Assembly (NCBI GenBank): GCA_964606085.1
Contig: CAZSFD010000004.1
Coordinates: 49,784-113,783 of the forward strand
Length of the DNA: 64,000 nucleotides
Reading direction: 5' to 3'
From: CAIQJJ01 sp964606085
Lineage (GTDB): Bacteria; Chloroflexota; Anaerolineae; Anaerolineales; UBA4823
A program made the translations under genes and the position numbers. This document shows positions 1 through 8,487 of the stretch, piece after piece; position 1 is the stretch's first letter, and every line of letters starts with the position of its first letter. Below the pieces are notes generated by a model. The model was not told the DNA's origin. It saw only the letters and a program-made list of their open reading frames with translations, and did not search any database.

Positions 1-2
1 AA

Positions 3-1115
3 CTGCAAACGCGTCATTCGGTGCGCTACCGCCCGCTCACCTGGGCCAACGCCTGGACCGAATTGCTCGCTTTTGGCATCAACAATCGTGGGCCTGATAT
101 TTCACAGGTGGGCAACACCTGGATCGGCAGCCTGGCCGGGATGCAAGCGCTGCACACCTTTTCAGCCCATGAAATAGACAAAATCGGCAGTGCCGACAAT
201 CTCTTGCCAGCCGCGTGGCAAGCCAACCAACTGCCCGGCGAAAACGAAATCTACGCCATTCCGTGGATTGCCGATACGCGGGTTATCTTTTATCAGCGTC
301 AATGGCTCGAAAAAGCCGGGGTGGATGAAAACAGCGCTTTTATCACCCACGAAGCCCTGGTTGAAACGGTCGAACGGGTTTCGGCAGCGGGCGCACCCAT
401 CCCCTTCGCCTTTCCTACCAACGACGAAGTGTTACACACCTTGACCCCGTGGGTGTGGGGCGCTGGCGGGCACTTTCGCAGCACCGACCGACGGCACTTA
501 AGCCTGAATGAGCCGAAAACGGTCGCCGGCGTGCAACAGTTTTACCGCATGGGAACGACCTTGCACCCCGAAGCCCGGGGATTGCGCACCGACCAGGTGA
601 TCAACCTGTTTTTGCACCAGCAGGCCGCCATCGCCATTTGCAATCACAGCCTGGCGATCAACTTTGCCCTTTACCCAACCCCCCAGCAGGATGCGCAAGC
701 CATCGGCACCGCCATCATACCAGGCGTCCCCTTCATCGGCGGCAGTTCGCTCGTCTTGTGGAAATACAGCATCCACGAGGCAGCCGCCATCGAATTGATC
801 CGCTACCTGCTCTCCACCGAAGCGCAAGCCAACCTGTACAAATTAACCGCCGAATTGCCCGTGCGGGTAGATTTGCTCGAAAACGAACCCTTTACCACCC
901 ACCCGCTACTCATTCCTGTGGCACAAAGCCTGAAACGCGGACGCGCCTTCCAATCGGGCTACCAGTGGGCCAACATCGAACGAAGGCTGCAAGGCATGTT
1001 CTCGCAACTGTGGGCAGATGTCTTCGCGAACCCCAACCTGGACGTAGACGGCGAAATCTCCCGCCGCCTCGAAGAAACCCAAAAACGCATCGAACGCACC
1101 ATTCTTTCCACCTGA
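3..1115 (+). CDS. ABC-type extracellular solute-binding-like protein, 5' end outside the window
   Basis: This is the C-terminal part of a family 1-like sugar-binding protein. The frame is open to the left edge, so the true start is outside the window; a GTG at 21 lies inside the conserved region and is unlikely to be the start. Over its whole length it resembles the protein at 46535-47689, with shared blocks such as GPDIS/VGNTWIGSLAGMQ, WIADTRVIFYQRQ and the C-terminal RRLEETQKRIERTIL. It runs 17 bp ahead of a beta-galactosidase gene, which fits oligosaccharide sensing or capture. No permease gene follows. Whether it has a signal peptide cannot be seen. Substrate unknown. Confidence 0.8.
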   Translation: MQTRHSVRYRPLTWANAWTELLAFGINNRGPDISQVGNTWIGSLAGMQALHTFSAHEIDKIGSADNLLPAAWQANQLPGENEIYAIPWIADTRVIFYQRQWLEKAGVDENSAFITHEALVETVERVSAAGAPIPFAFPTNDEVLHTLTPWVWGAGGHFRSTDRRHLSLNEPKTVAGVQQFYRMGTTLHPEARGLRTDQVINLFLHQQAAIAICNHSLAINFALYPTPQQDAQAIGTAIIPGVPFIGGSSLVLWKYSIHEAAAIELIRYLLSTEAQANLYKLTAELPVRVDLLENEPFTTHPLLIPVAQSLKRGRAFQSGYQWANIERRLQGMFSQLWADVFANPNLDVDGEISRRLEETQKRIERTILST

Positions 1116-1132
1116 TCTGAGCCCATCTTCCT

Positions 1133-4100
1133 ATGCTTCCACTCCTCACCATTTCCAACCAACCTTCCTGGGAAAATCCCCAACTGACCAGCCTCAATAA
1201 GCTGCCGCCGCGCGCCACGCTCTACCCCTTCCCCACCGCCGAAGCAGCCCTGGGCCTTGACCACGCCCAATCGCCGTGGGTTCTCGATCTCAACGGCGTG
1301 TGGGATTTCCAGATCAAGCCCCGCCCCGAAGAAGCCACCGCCGAAGCCTTACAAGCGCCCCATTGGGACAAAATTCAAGTCCCCGGCAACTGGACCATGC
1401 AGACGGACGAAAAAGGCCGTCCGTATGGCAAGCCGCACTACACCAACGTGCAGATGCCCTGGCCGAATTTACCGCCCGACGTTCCCGATGACAACCCCAC
1501 CGGCATCTACCGCCGCAGGTTCAGCCTGCCAGCCGGTTGGGCCGGGCGGCGCAGCGTGCTGCACTTCGCCGGCTGCGAGGGGGCGCTGTTCGTTTACGTC
1601 AATGGGCAGCCGGTGGGTCTCAGCAAAGATGCCCGCACCCCGGCAGCGTTCGACATCACCCCGCTGGTGAAGGCGGAGGGCGAGAACGAATTGGTCTGCG
1701 TGGTCACGCAGTGGTCAGATGCCACCTTCGTCGAAGACCAGGATCACTGGTGGCAGGCGGGCCTGATGCGCGACGTGTTCATCTATTCCACGGCCACGCC
1801 GCATATTCAAGATGTGTATGCCGTGGGCGATTTAGAGAACGACTACCGCGACGGCCTGCTGCAAGTGACCGTCAAAGTCGGCTTCCCTGCCGAACGCTAC
1901 GACGATTACACCGTGCAGGCGCAACTCTACGACCCCGCCGGGCAGCCGGTCTTCGCCGCGCCGCTCACCGCCCGCTGCGGCGAAGGGCGCGACCCCAAGA
2001 CCGAAGTGCATTTCGAGGCCGCCGTGCGCCGCCCCCGGCAGTGGACGGCGGAGACGCCGAATTTGTACAAATTGGCCGTCAGCCTGTTGTCCAGCGAAAA
2101 AGAAATCCTCGAAGCCACCGCCTGCACCGTTGGCTTCCGCAAGATCGAAATTCGCGGCCGCCAACTGCTCATCAACGGCAAAGCGCCGCTGATCAAAGGC
2201 GTAGATTACCACGATCACGATGACACCACCGGCAAATTCATTTCCCCCGCCCGCTACGAAGCCGATCTTCAGGTGATGAAGCGCTTCAACGTCAACGCCA
2301 TCCGCACCTCGCACTACCCCAAGGATGCCATCTTCTACGACCTGTGCGACCGCTACGGCCTGTATGTGATAGACGAAGCCAACATCGAAACCCACGCCTA
2401 CTACCAGGAAATCTGCCGCGACCTGCGCTACACCAACGCCTTCGTCGAACGTGTGCGCGATATGGTGGAGCGCGACAAGAACCACCCCTGCGTCATCTTC
2501 TGGTCGCTGGGCAACGAGGCCGGTTACGGCCCCAACCACGATGCCGCCGCCGGCTACGTGCGCTTCGCCGACCCCACCCGCCCGCTGCACTACGAAGGGG
2601 CGATCAACAATTGGAGCCGCCCGGCAGAAGGCTGGGGAGGCGGCAAGCGCGCCACCGATGTGGTCTGCCCGATGTACCCGCAGATCAAAAACATCATCGA
2701 ATGGGCCGAAACCCCCACCGACGACCCTCGCCCGCTGATCATGTGCGAATACTCCCACTGCATGGGTAACTCGAACGGCTCACTGAGCGACTACTTCGCC
2801 GCCTTCGAGAAATACCCCATGCTGCAGGGCGGCTACCTGTGGGAATTTCTCGACCACGGCATCCAGCAAAAGGCCCCCGATGGGCAAGCCTATTGGGCCT
2901 ACGGCGGCGACTTCGGCGACGAACCCAACGACGCCAACTTCGTCTGCGATGGCATTGTCTGGCCCGACCGCACCCCCAAGCCGGCGTTGTATGAATTTCA
3001 ATATCTGGCCGCCCCGCTGAAAGCGACGGCGCTAGATTTGGCAAAGGGCATCTTTCGCATCACCAACAAGCAAAATTACACTTCGCTGGAATGGCTGCGC
3101 GGTGAGTGGGAACTGACCGTAGACGGCGTGCAGACCGCCAGCGGGAAACTGCCCGCCCTGAAGGCCGGCCCCGGCGAAAGCGTGGAGGTGACGATTGACC
3201 GCCTGGCGAAAAGCGACAAGGAACATGGCGAGCGCTTCGTCAATTTCCGCTTCTACCAGAAAGCAGACACGCTTTGGGCGGCGGCGGGGCATCTCGTGGC
3301 GTGGGAGCAGTTTGCCCTGCCCAATGGTGCGCCGGGCGCATCGAACAGCCCGGCGGCCACACGTTTTGCTGTGCCACAGGTGAGCGAGACGCCAGGGCAG
3401 ATCACGCTCGCTGCCGGTTCTATCCACGCCCGCTTCGATGTGACCAGTGGGCTGCTGGTGGAATACGGCAACATTGCCAACCTGATCGCCAGCGGCCCGC
3501 GGTTGAACGTCTGGCGCGCTGGCACCGATAACGACGGCCTGAAGCTGTGGGTGGATCGCCCCGGCGAGGCGTGGAAGGCGCTGGCCCGTTGGATTGCCCT
3601 CGGCCTGCAGGATGTGAAGGTCAACCTGGTCAGCGTCAAGGCCGTCAGGCGGCGCGGCAAGGCCCCGGCAGTGGAAGTGTTGTGCCGGGCCTCGGGGCGC
3701 GAGAATTGGTCGGACTTCGTCCACCTGGCGCGCTACAGCCTCGAACCCGATGGCACGCTCGAAGTGGAGAACACGGTCAAGCTCGGCAAGGATATGGTAG
3801 ACATCCCCCGCGTGGGCGTGACCTTCAGCCTGGCGGCGGGCCTGGAAAACCTGGAATACTTCGGGCGCGGCCCGCTCGAAAATTATTGGGATCGCAAGGC
3901 TTCCTCGCTGGTCGGGCGCTACCGCAGCACGGTCAGCGCTGAATATGTGCCTTATGTGATGCCGCAAGAACACGGCCATCACACCGACGTACGCCGGCTG
4001 ACGCTGCGCAACGAACACGGCCACGGCCTGCACATCAGCGGCGACCCCCTCTTCGAGTTCAACGTCTCGCACTTCACCGCCAACGACCTGTACAACGCCA

Positions 4101-4258
4101 AACACACCCCTGACCTGCATCCCCGCCCCGAAGTGATCGTCTCGCTCGATGCCGCCCACCGCGGCCTGGGAACCGCCTCGTGCGGGCCCGATACGCTGGA
4201 GCAGTATCAGATTCGCGAGAAGGAATACAACTTCACCTATCGGCTGAAAATTCAATAA
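1133..4258 (+). CDS. lacZ: GH2 beta-galactosidase, LacZ type
   Basis: This 1041-residue protein has the length and layout of LacZ: N-terminal jelly-roll, Ig-like domain, TIM barrel (about 335-640), Ig-like domain and C-terminal beta-sandwich. The acid/base Glu is Glu462 in SLGNEAG and the nucleophile is Glu539 in MCEYSHCMGNS, matching E. coli 461 and 537. IRTSHYP and GGYLWEFLDHG are further family hallmarks. No signal peptide is seen, so it should hydrolyse terminal beta-galactosides in the cytoplasm. It lies 4 bp ahead of the xylanase gene. The family call is very secure; the natural substrate could be a plant or host oligosaccharide rather than lactose. Confidence 0.95.
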   Translation: MLPLLTISNQPSWENPQLTSLNKLPPRATLYPFPTAEAALGLDHAQSPWVLDLNGVWDFQIKPRPEEATAEALQAPHWDKIQVPGNWTMQTDEKGRPYGKPHYTNVQMPWPNLPPDVPDDNPTGIYRRRFSLPAGWAGRRSVLHFAGCEGALFVYVNGQPVGLSKDARTPAAFDITPLVKAEGENELVCVVTQWSDATFVEDQDHWWQAGLMRDVFIYSTATPHIQDVYAVGDLENDYRDGLLQVTVKVGFPAERYDDYTVQAQLYDPAGQPVFAAPLTARCGEGRDPKTEVHFEAAVRRPRQWTAETPNLYKLAVSLLSSEKEILEATACTVGFRKIEIRGRQLLINGKAPLIKGVDYHDHDDTTGKFISPARYEADLQVMKRFNVNAIRTSHYPKDAIFYDLCDRYGLYVIDEANIETHAYYQEICRDLRYTNAFVERVRDMVERDKNHPCVIFWSLGNEAGYGPNHDAAAGYVRFADPTRPLHYEGAINNWSRPAEGWGGGKRATDVVCPMYPQIKNIIEWAETPTDDPRPLIMCEYSHCMGNSNGSLSDYFAAFEKYPMLQGGYLWEFLDHGIQQKAPDGQAYWAYGGDFGDEPNDANFVCDGIVWPDRTPKPALYEFQYLAAPLKATALDLAKGIFRITNKQNYTSLEWLRGEWELTVDGVQTASGKLPALKAGPGESVEVTIDRLAKSDKEHGERFVNFRFYQKADTLWAAAGHLVAWEQFALPNGAPGASNSPAATRFAVPQVSETPGQITLAAGSIHARFDVTSGLLVEYGNIANLIASGPRLNVWRAGTDNDGLKLWVDRPGEAWKALARWIALGLQDVKVNLVSVKAVRRRGKAPAVEVLCRASGRENWSDFVHLARYSLEPDGTLEVENTVKLGKDMVDIPRVGVTFSLAAGLENLEYFGRGPLENYWDRKASSLVGRYRSTVSAEYVPYVMPQEHGHHTDVRRLTLRNEHGHGLHISGDPLFEFNVSHFTANDLYNAKHTPDLHPRPEVIVSLDAAHRGLGTASCGPDTLEQYQIREKEYNFTYRLKIQ

Positions 4259-4262
4259 TGCT

Positions 4263-5492
4263 ATGAATACCCCAATTTCCTCCCGCACATCAACCTGCAC
4301 ACTCACCCTCACCGCCAACGGCCAACCGCTGGCAAACCAGCCCGTAACTGTGGCGCAAACACGCCACGCCTTTCTCTTCGGCAGCAATTGGGGCAGCAGC
4401 ATCGCCCTGGTCAATGGCCTGTTGAGCGGCGAGGCCAAAGAAAAGGCCGAACGGCGTGAGGAATTATTCCAGGCGCTTTTCAACTACGCCATCCTGCCCT
4501 TTTACTGGGGGCGCTTCGAGCCAACCCGCGGCCAGCCGCACACGGCGATCACCCGCAAAACCGCCGAATACTACAAAGAGCGCGGCTTCCAACTCAAGGG
4601 CCACCCGTTGTGCTGGCACACCGTCTGCGCCGATTGGCTGCTGCCGCTGAGCAACGAGGAAATCCTGGCCACGCAGTTGGCGCGCATCCGCCGGGAGACG
4701 GGTGATTTCAAGGGGCTGGTGGATATATGGGATGTGGTCAACGAAGCCGTGATCATGCCCGTTTTCGACAAGTACGACAACGGCGTGACGCGCATCTGCC
4801 AGATGGTGGGCCAGGTGGAACTGATCCGCCAGACCTTCGAGGCCGCCCGCCAGACCGACCCCGGCGCGGTGCTGGTGCTGAATGATTTCGAGACCTCCGA
4901 AGCCTACGCCGAACTGATCGAACGCTGTTTGGACGCCGGGATCAAGATCGACGCCATCGGCATCCAATCGCACATGCACCAGGGTTGGTGGGGGTTGGAG
5001 AAGACGCACGCAGTGTTGGCGCGCTTCGAGCGCTTTGGCCTGCCGCTGCAATTCACCGAAATCACGCTCGTTTCGGGCGAAGTGATGCCGCCGCATATCG
5101 TGGATTTGAACGACTTCCAGGTGAGCGAGTGGCCGTCTACGCCTGAAGGCGAGGAACGCCAGGCGAACGAAGCCGCCGCCTTCTACAAAGCGCTCTTCGC
5201 CCACCCGCTGATGACCTCGATCACCTGGTGGGATTTCACCGATGGCGGCTGGCTGCACGCCCCCGCTGGCCTGATCCGTGCCGATGCCACGCCCAAACCC
5301 GCCTACGAGGCCCTGCTGCAACTGGTGAAAGGTGAGTGGTGGCTGCCGCCGACCGAGATGGTCACCGATGCCACCGGGAAAATCCAGTTCACCGGCTGCC
5401 TGGGCGATTATGAACTGACCTGCCAGGGCGAACGCCGCGCCTTTGCGCTGGAAAAACCTGGCGAAATCAATTTCGCCATACACATCCCCTGA
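4263..5492 (+). CDS. GH10 endo-beta-1,4-xylanase, apparently cytoplasmic
   Basis: This 409-residue protein carries a GH10 TIM barrel. The acid/base is Glu161 in WDVVNEA and the nucleophile is Glu266 in QFTEITL. GHPLCWH and the WWDFTDGGW strand are also typical. The first 40 residues (TLTLTANGQPLANQPVTVAQTR) look like a small beta-domain seen in some intracellular GH10 enzymes. There is no hydrophobic signal sequence, so it probably trims imported xylo-oligosaccharides rather than polymeric xylan. It sits between lacZ (4 bp gap) and a membrane protein gene (11 bp gap), so it is likely in one transcript. Confidence 0.93.
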   Translation: MNTPISSRTSTCTLTLTANGQPLANQPVTVAQTRHAFLFGSNWGSSIALVNGLLSGEAKEKAERREELFQALFNYAILPFYWGRFEPTRGQPHTAITRKTAEYYKERGFQLKGHPLCWHTVCADWLLPLSNEEILATQLARIRRETGDFKGLVDIWDVVNEAVIMPVFDKYDNGVTRICQMVGQVELIRQTFEAARQTDPGAVLVLNDFETSEAYAELIERCLDAGIKIDAIGIQSHMHQGWWGLEKTHAVLARFERFGLPLQFTEITLVSGEVMPPHIVDLNDFQVSEWPSTPEGEERQANEAAAFYKALFAHPLMTSITWWDFTDGGWLHAPAGLIRADATPKPAYEALLQLVKGEWWLPPTEMVTDATGKIQFTGCLGDYELTCQGERRAFALEKPGEINFAIHIP

Positions 5493-5503
5493 AGAGAAAA
5501 ACC

Positions 5504-6154
5504 ATGCTGCAAAAACTTCGTGACCCCATCAGTGGCTTAACCCACCTGATCGCCGCCATCTTCGCCGCCATTGGGGCTGGCCTGCTCGTCTGGCTCAGCC
5601 GTGACAACCTGACCAAACAAATCTCGCTGCTAATCTATGGTCTGAGCCTGATCCAGATGTTTGCCGCCAGCACCATCTATCACCTCGTCAACGCCGGGCC
5701 GCAGGTGATCCGGGCTTTGCGCAAGTTCGATCACGCGGCCATTTACCTGCTGATCGCCGGTTCGTATACGCCCCTCTGCCTGCACTATTTCGATGGATTC
5801 TGGCAGTGGGGCTTGCTGAGCATCATCTGGGCGCTGGCGATTATCGGCGTAATCCTGAAGATATTCATTATCAACACACCGCGCTGGCTGAATACCGGCA
5901 TTTACCTGCTGATGGGCTGGCTGTCGCTGGTGGCTATCGGGGAAATTTTCAGCACCTTGCCCGCCGGCGCGCTGGTCTGGTTGATCTTGGGGGCGTTATT
6001 TTTTACGATAGGCGCGGTGATCTACATCATCAAAAAACCGAACTTCCTGCCCGGCGTCTTCGGCTTTCACGAAGTGTGGCACATCTTCGTCATTTTGGGC
6101 TGCCTGTGCCATTTTCTGATCATGGCGCTGTTCGTCGCCCCGGCAGCCAACTGA
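5504..6154 (+). CDS. Hemolysin III / PAQR-family membrane protein
   Basis: This 216-residue protein has about seven hydrophobic segments and the conserved HlyIII/TrhA residues: DPISGLTH at the N-terminus, STIYH near residue 60, DHAAIYLLIAGSYTP near 80, and FGFHEVWHIFV near 190. In the superfamily these His and Asp/Ser residues form a metal site in the membrane. Bacterial members are linked to membrane-stress and fatty-acid physiology; hemolytic activity is not established for most. It lies inside the glycosidase run, where its role is unclear. A Shine-Dalgarno-like AAGAGA precedes the ATG. Confidence 0.9.
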   Translation: MLQKLRDPISGLTHLIAAIFAAIGAGLLVWLSRDNLTKQISLLIYGLSLIQMFAASTIYHLVNAGPQVIRALRKFDHAAIYLLIAGSYTPLCLHYFDGFWQWGLLSIIWALAIIGVILKIFIINTPRWLNTGIYLLMGWLSLVAIGEIFSTLPAGALVWLILGALFFTIGAVIYIIKKPNFLPGVFGFHEVWHIFVILGCLCHFLIMALFVAPAAN

Positions 6155-6186
6155 ATAGTTTTCAATTTCTGACAACAGGAGAAGAA

Positions 6187-7500
6187 ATGTCTGCCACGCG
6201 TACCCTTTCGCAGGCGCTGTGTACATTGCTGGCTTTGCTGCTGCTGACAGGCTGCACCAGTGCCTCCCTTTCCCCAACGGCCACCCCGACCATGCCCCTT
6301 GCCACTGCCACCTCCGCCCCCACCCTGACCCCCACCCCGACCGCCAAAGAGACGCTCTGGCTGGCCCATTACATGCCCTGGTATCAGACCCCCGAAATCG
6401 GCGGCTTTTGGGGCTGGCACTGGACGATGAATCACTTCGACCCCAACGAATTGGATGAAAATGGCCGCCGCCAAATTGCCTCGCACTATTACCCGCTCAC
6501 CGGCCCGTATGACTCACGCGACGTGGCCCTGCTCGAATATCAGGCAGCCTTGATGAAACTGAGCGGCATTGACGGCGTGATCGTGGATTGGTATGGCAAT
6601 GAAGATTACCTCGATTACGGCCTGCTCAACGACAGCACGCTCAAACTCTTCGAGGTGATGAAACAGGCCGGGTTGAAATTCGCCGTCTGCTACGAAGACC
6701 AGACGATCAAGCGCATGGTGGCCGAAAAGCACCTCGACGATGGCGATGTATACACCTACGCCCAGGGCGTGATGGATTACCTGCAAAGCACCTGGTTCCA
6801 GCAGGACACGTACTTGAAAATTGACGGACGGCCCGTGCTATTCATCTTTGGGCCGCAGTATTTCGTCAACGTGGCCGATTGGTACACCATCTTCGAGAAG
6901 CTCAACCCGCAGCCGATCTTCATCACGCTCGATTTCCAGGTCGCCGCGGCCGCCACGGGGGGCTATCCCTGGCCGCCGATGAGTGAAACACAACAGGGCC
7001 TGCTCAAGGCAGAGACCCTGACCCGCTATCTGACCGATTTTTACCAGAAGACCGCCAAAACCAAAGTCATCACCGCCAGCGCCTTCCCTGGCTTTCGCGA
7101 CATTTACTCCCAGGCCGGCGTCGGCACCAGCTACGGCTACCTCAACCCCCGCGACGGCGAAACTTTCCAACTGACCCTCGACCTGGCCCTGGCTAGCAAC
7201 CCCAATCTGCTCCAACTCGTCACCTGGAACGACTACGGTGAAGGCACCACCATCGAACCCGCCGAAGATTATGGCTACCGCTACCTGGAGATGGTGCAGG
7301 CCACACGCCGCAGCCTCAACCCGGCCTTCCCCTATCAGGCCAGCGACCTGCCCCTGCCGCTGCAACTCTTCACCCTGCGCAAAGCCTACGCCAACGATGC
7401 CGCCACGCTTGCCACGCTCACGGAAGCGTCCCAGGCGATCTTCACCGGCGACCTGGCCGCCGCCCGCCAAATCATCCAAAGCATTCCAGAAAACCCCTGA
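6187..7500 (+). CDS. Lipoprotein with GH99-like (glycoprotein endo-alpha-mannosidase-like) domain
   Basis: This 437-residue lipoprotein begins at ATG 6187 behind ACAGGAG. A longer reading in the same frame has no support. The signal peptide ends in a lipobox (LLTGC) and is followed by a Thr/Pro/Ala stalk. The catalytic-type domain starts at LAHYMPWYQTP and includes GVIVDWYGNEDY, DGRPVLFIFGPQYF and VTWNDYGEGTTIEP, features of the GH99/GH71-like barrel. It should sit on the outer face of the membrane and act on mannose- or glucose-containing glycans. The exact specificity cannot be told from sequence. It is the only clearly exported glycosidase of this cluster. Confidence 0.8.
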   Translation: MSATRTLSQALCTLLALLLLTGCTSASLSPTATPTMPLATATSAPTLTPTPTAKETLWLAHYMPWYQTPEIGGFWGWHWTMNHFDPNELDENGRRQIASHYYPLTGPYDSRDVALLEYQAALMKLSGIDGVIVDWYGNEDYLDYGLLNDSTLKLFEVMKQAGLKFAVCYEDQTIKRMVAEKHLDDGDVYTYAQGVMDYLQSTWFQQDTYLKIDGRPVLFIFGPQYFVNVADWYTIFEKLNPQPIFITLDFQVAAAATGGYPWPPMSETQQGLLKAETLTRYLTDFYQKTAKTKVITASAFPGFRDIYSQAGVGTSYGYLNPRDGETFQLTLDLALASNPNLLQLVTWNDYGEGTTIEPAEDYGYRYLEMVQATRRSLNPAFPYQASDLPLPLQLFTLRKAYANDAATLATLTEASQAIFTGDLAAARQIIQSIPENP

Positions 7501-7501
7501 A

Positions 7502-8458
7502 ATGCAAGATCAATCCCTCTCATCCCTGACCCATGCCGAATTGATCGAACAGATCGAACACTTGCGTCAGCGAGTGATCGATCTCGAAGCGCTGTGCGAA
7601 AGCAAATCCATTCATCGCGTGTTGCTGGATGAATCCAGTGACCCGATCTTCATGTTCGGGCCAGATGGGCAGTATCGCTACGTCAACAACGCCTTTGCCG
7701 AAGGCGTGAAAAAGCCCATCGAAACGATCATCGGCCATAAAATTTGGGATGTCTTCTCGCCAGAAGAAGCCGACCGGCGCTACGCCGTGGTGAAATGGGT
7801 CTTCGAGAATGCCCAGACGCGCGTGATCGAAGTGCGTGTGCCACGCGACGACGGCGACCGCTTCTACCTCACCACCGTCAAGCCCATTGTGGGCGAGGCC
7901 GGGCAGGTGACCTCGGTTATTTGCATCTCCAAAGAGATCACCGACCGCAAACACGCCGAACAGGAATTGATGTACCTCAGCACCCACGACACGCTCACCG
8001 GCCTGTACAACCGCGCCTTCTTTGAAAGTGAACTGGTGCGCCTGCAAGCCAGCCGCCTGTTCCCGATCAGCATCCTTGTCGCCGATATGGACAACCTGAA
8101 AGTGGCCAACGACCAATACGGCCATAGCACCGGCGACGAACTGATCCGCACCACCGCCCAGGTCTTGCGCCAGTCTTTTCGCGCCGAAGACATCATCGCC
8201 CGCACCGGCGGCGACGAGTTCGTGGTGGTACTTCCCGAAACCAATCAGGCCGCCGGGCAAGAAGCCGTCCAGCGCCTGCGCGAAAACCTGGCTGCCCAGG
8301 TGGACCCACCCATTCACATCTCCATCGGCATCGCCACCGCCATCGAAGGCGAACACCTGCACACCGTCCTGCGCACCGCCGATGACCGCATGTACCACGA
8401 AAAGGCCCTGCATAAAAAAGCGCACAGCCAGGTCTGGACAGCGCTCGACCAACGTTAG
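7502..8458 (+). CDS. PAS-GGDEF diguanylate cyclase
   Basis: This 318-residue soluble protein starts 1 bp after the preceding stop. It has a short N-terminal coiled coil (about 5-35), one PAS domain (about 40-155, with FMFGPDGQYRYVNNAF) and a GGDEF domain (about 165-318). The active-site GGDEF is intact, and an inhibitory site RAED lies five residues upstream, the spacing of the classical RxxD I-site. It should make cyclic di-GMP with product feedback. No transmembrane segment is seen, so the PAS domain probably senses a cytoplasmic ligand. Its position among glycosidase genes suggests coupling of sugar use to c-di-GMP signalling. Confidence 0.92.
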   Translation: MQDQSLSSLTHAELIEQIEHLRQRVIDLEALCESKSIHRVLLDESSDPIFMFGPDGQYRYVNNAFAEGVKKPIETIIGHKIWDVFSPEEADRRYAVVKWVFENAQTRVIEVRVPRDDGDRFYLTTVKPIVGEAGQVTSVICISKEITDRKHAEQELMYLSTHDTLTGLYNRAFFESELVRLQASRLFPISILVADMDNLKVANDQYGHSTGDELIRTTAQVLRQSFRAEDIIARTGGDEFVVVLPETNQAAGQEAVQRLRENLAAQVDPPIHISIGIATAIEGEHLHTVLRTADDRMYHEKALHKKAHSQVWTALDQR

Positions 8459-8487
8459 CCCAAACCCACCCAGCCGGAGACCCATCC

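Noticed and set aside
1832..2758. Long antisense reading frame in lacZ
   Set aside because: Typical GC-rich shadow on the opposite strand, with no family similarity; the same applies to long antisense frames at 3032-4483, 8656-10335, 34604-35965, 52776-54077 and 58170-59300.
5806..6186. A 127-residue N-terminal extension of the GH99-like lipoprotein
   Set aside because: It would overlap most of the hemolysin-III-like gene, and the lipoprotein signal with SD begins at 6187.
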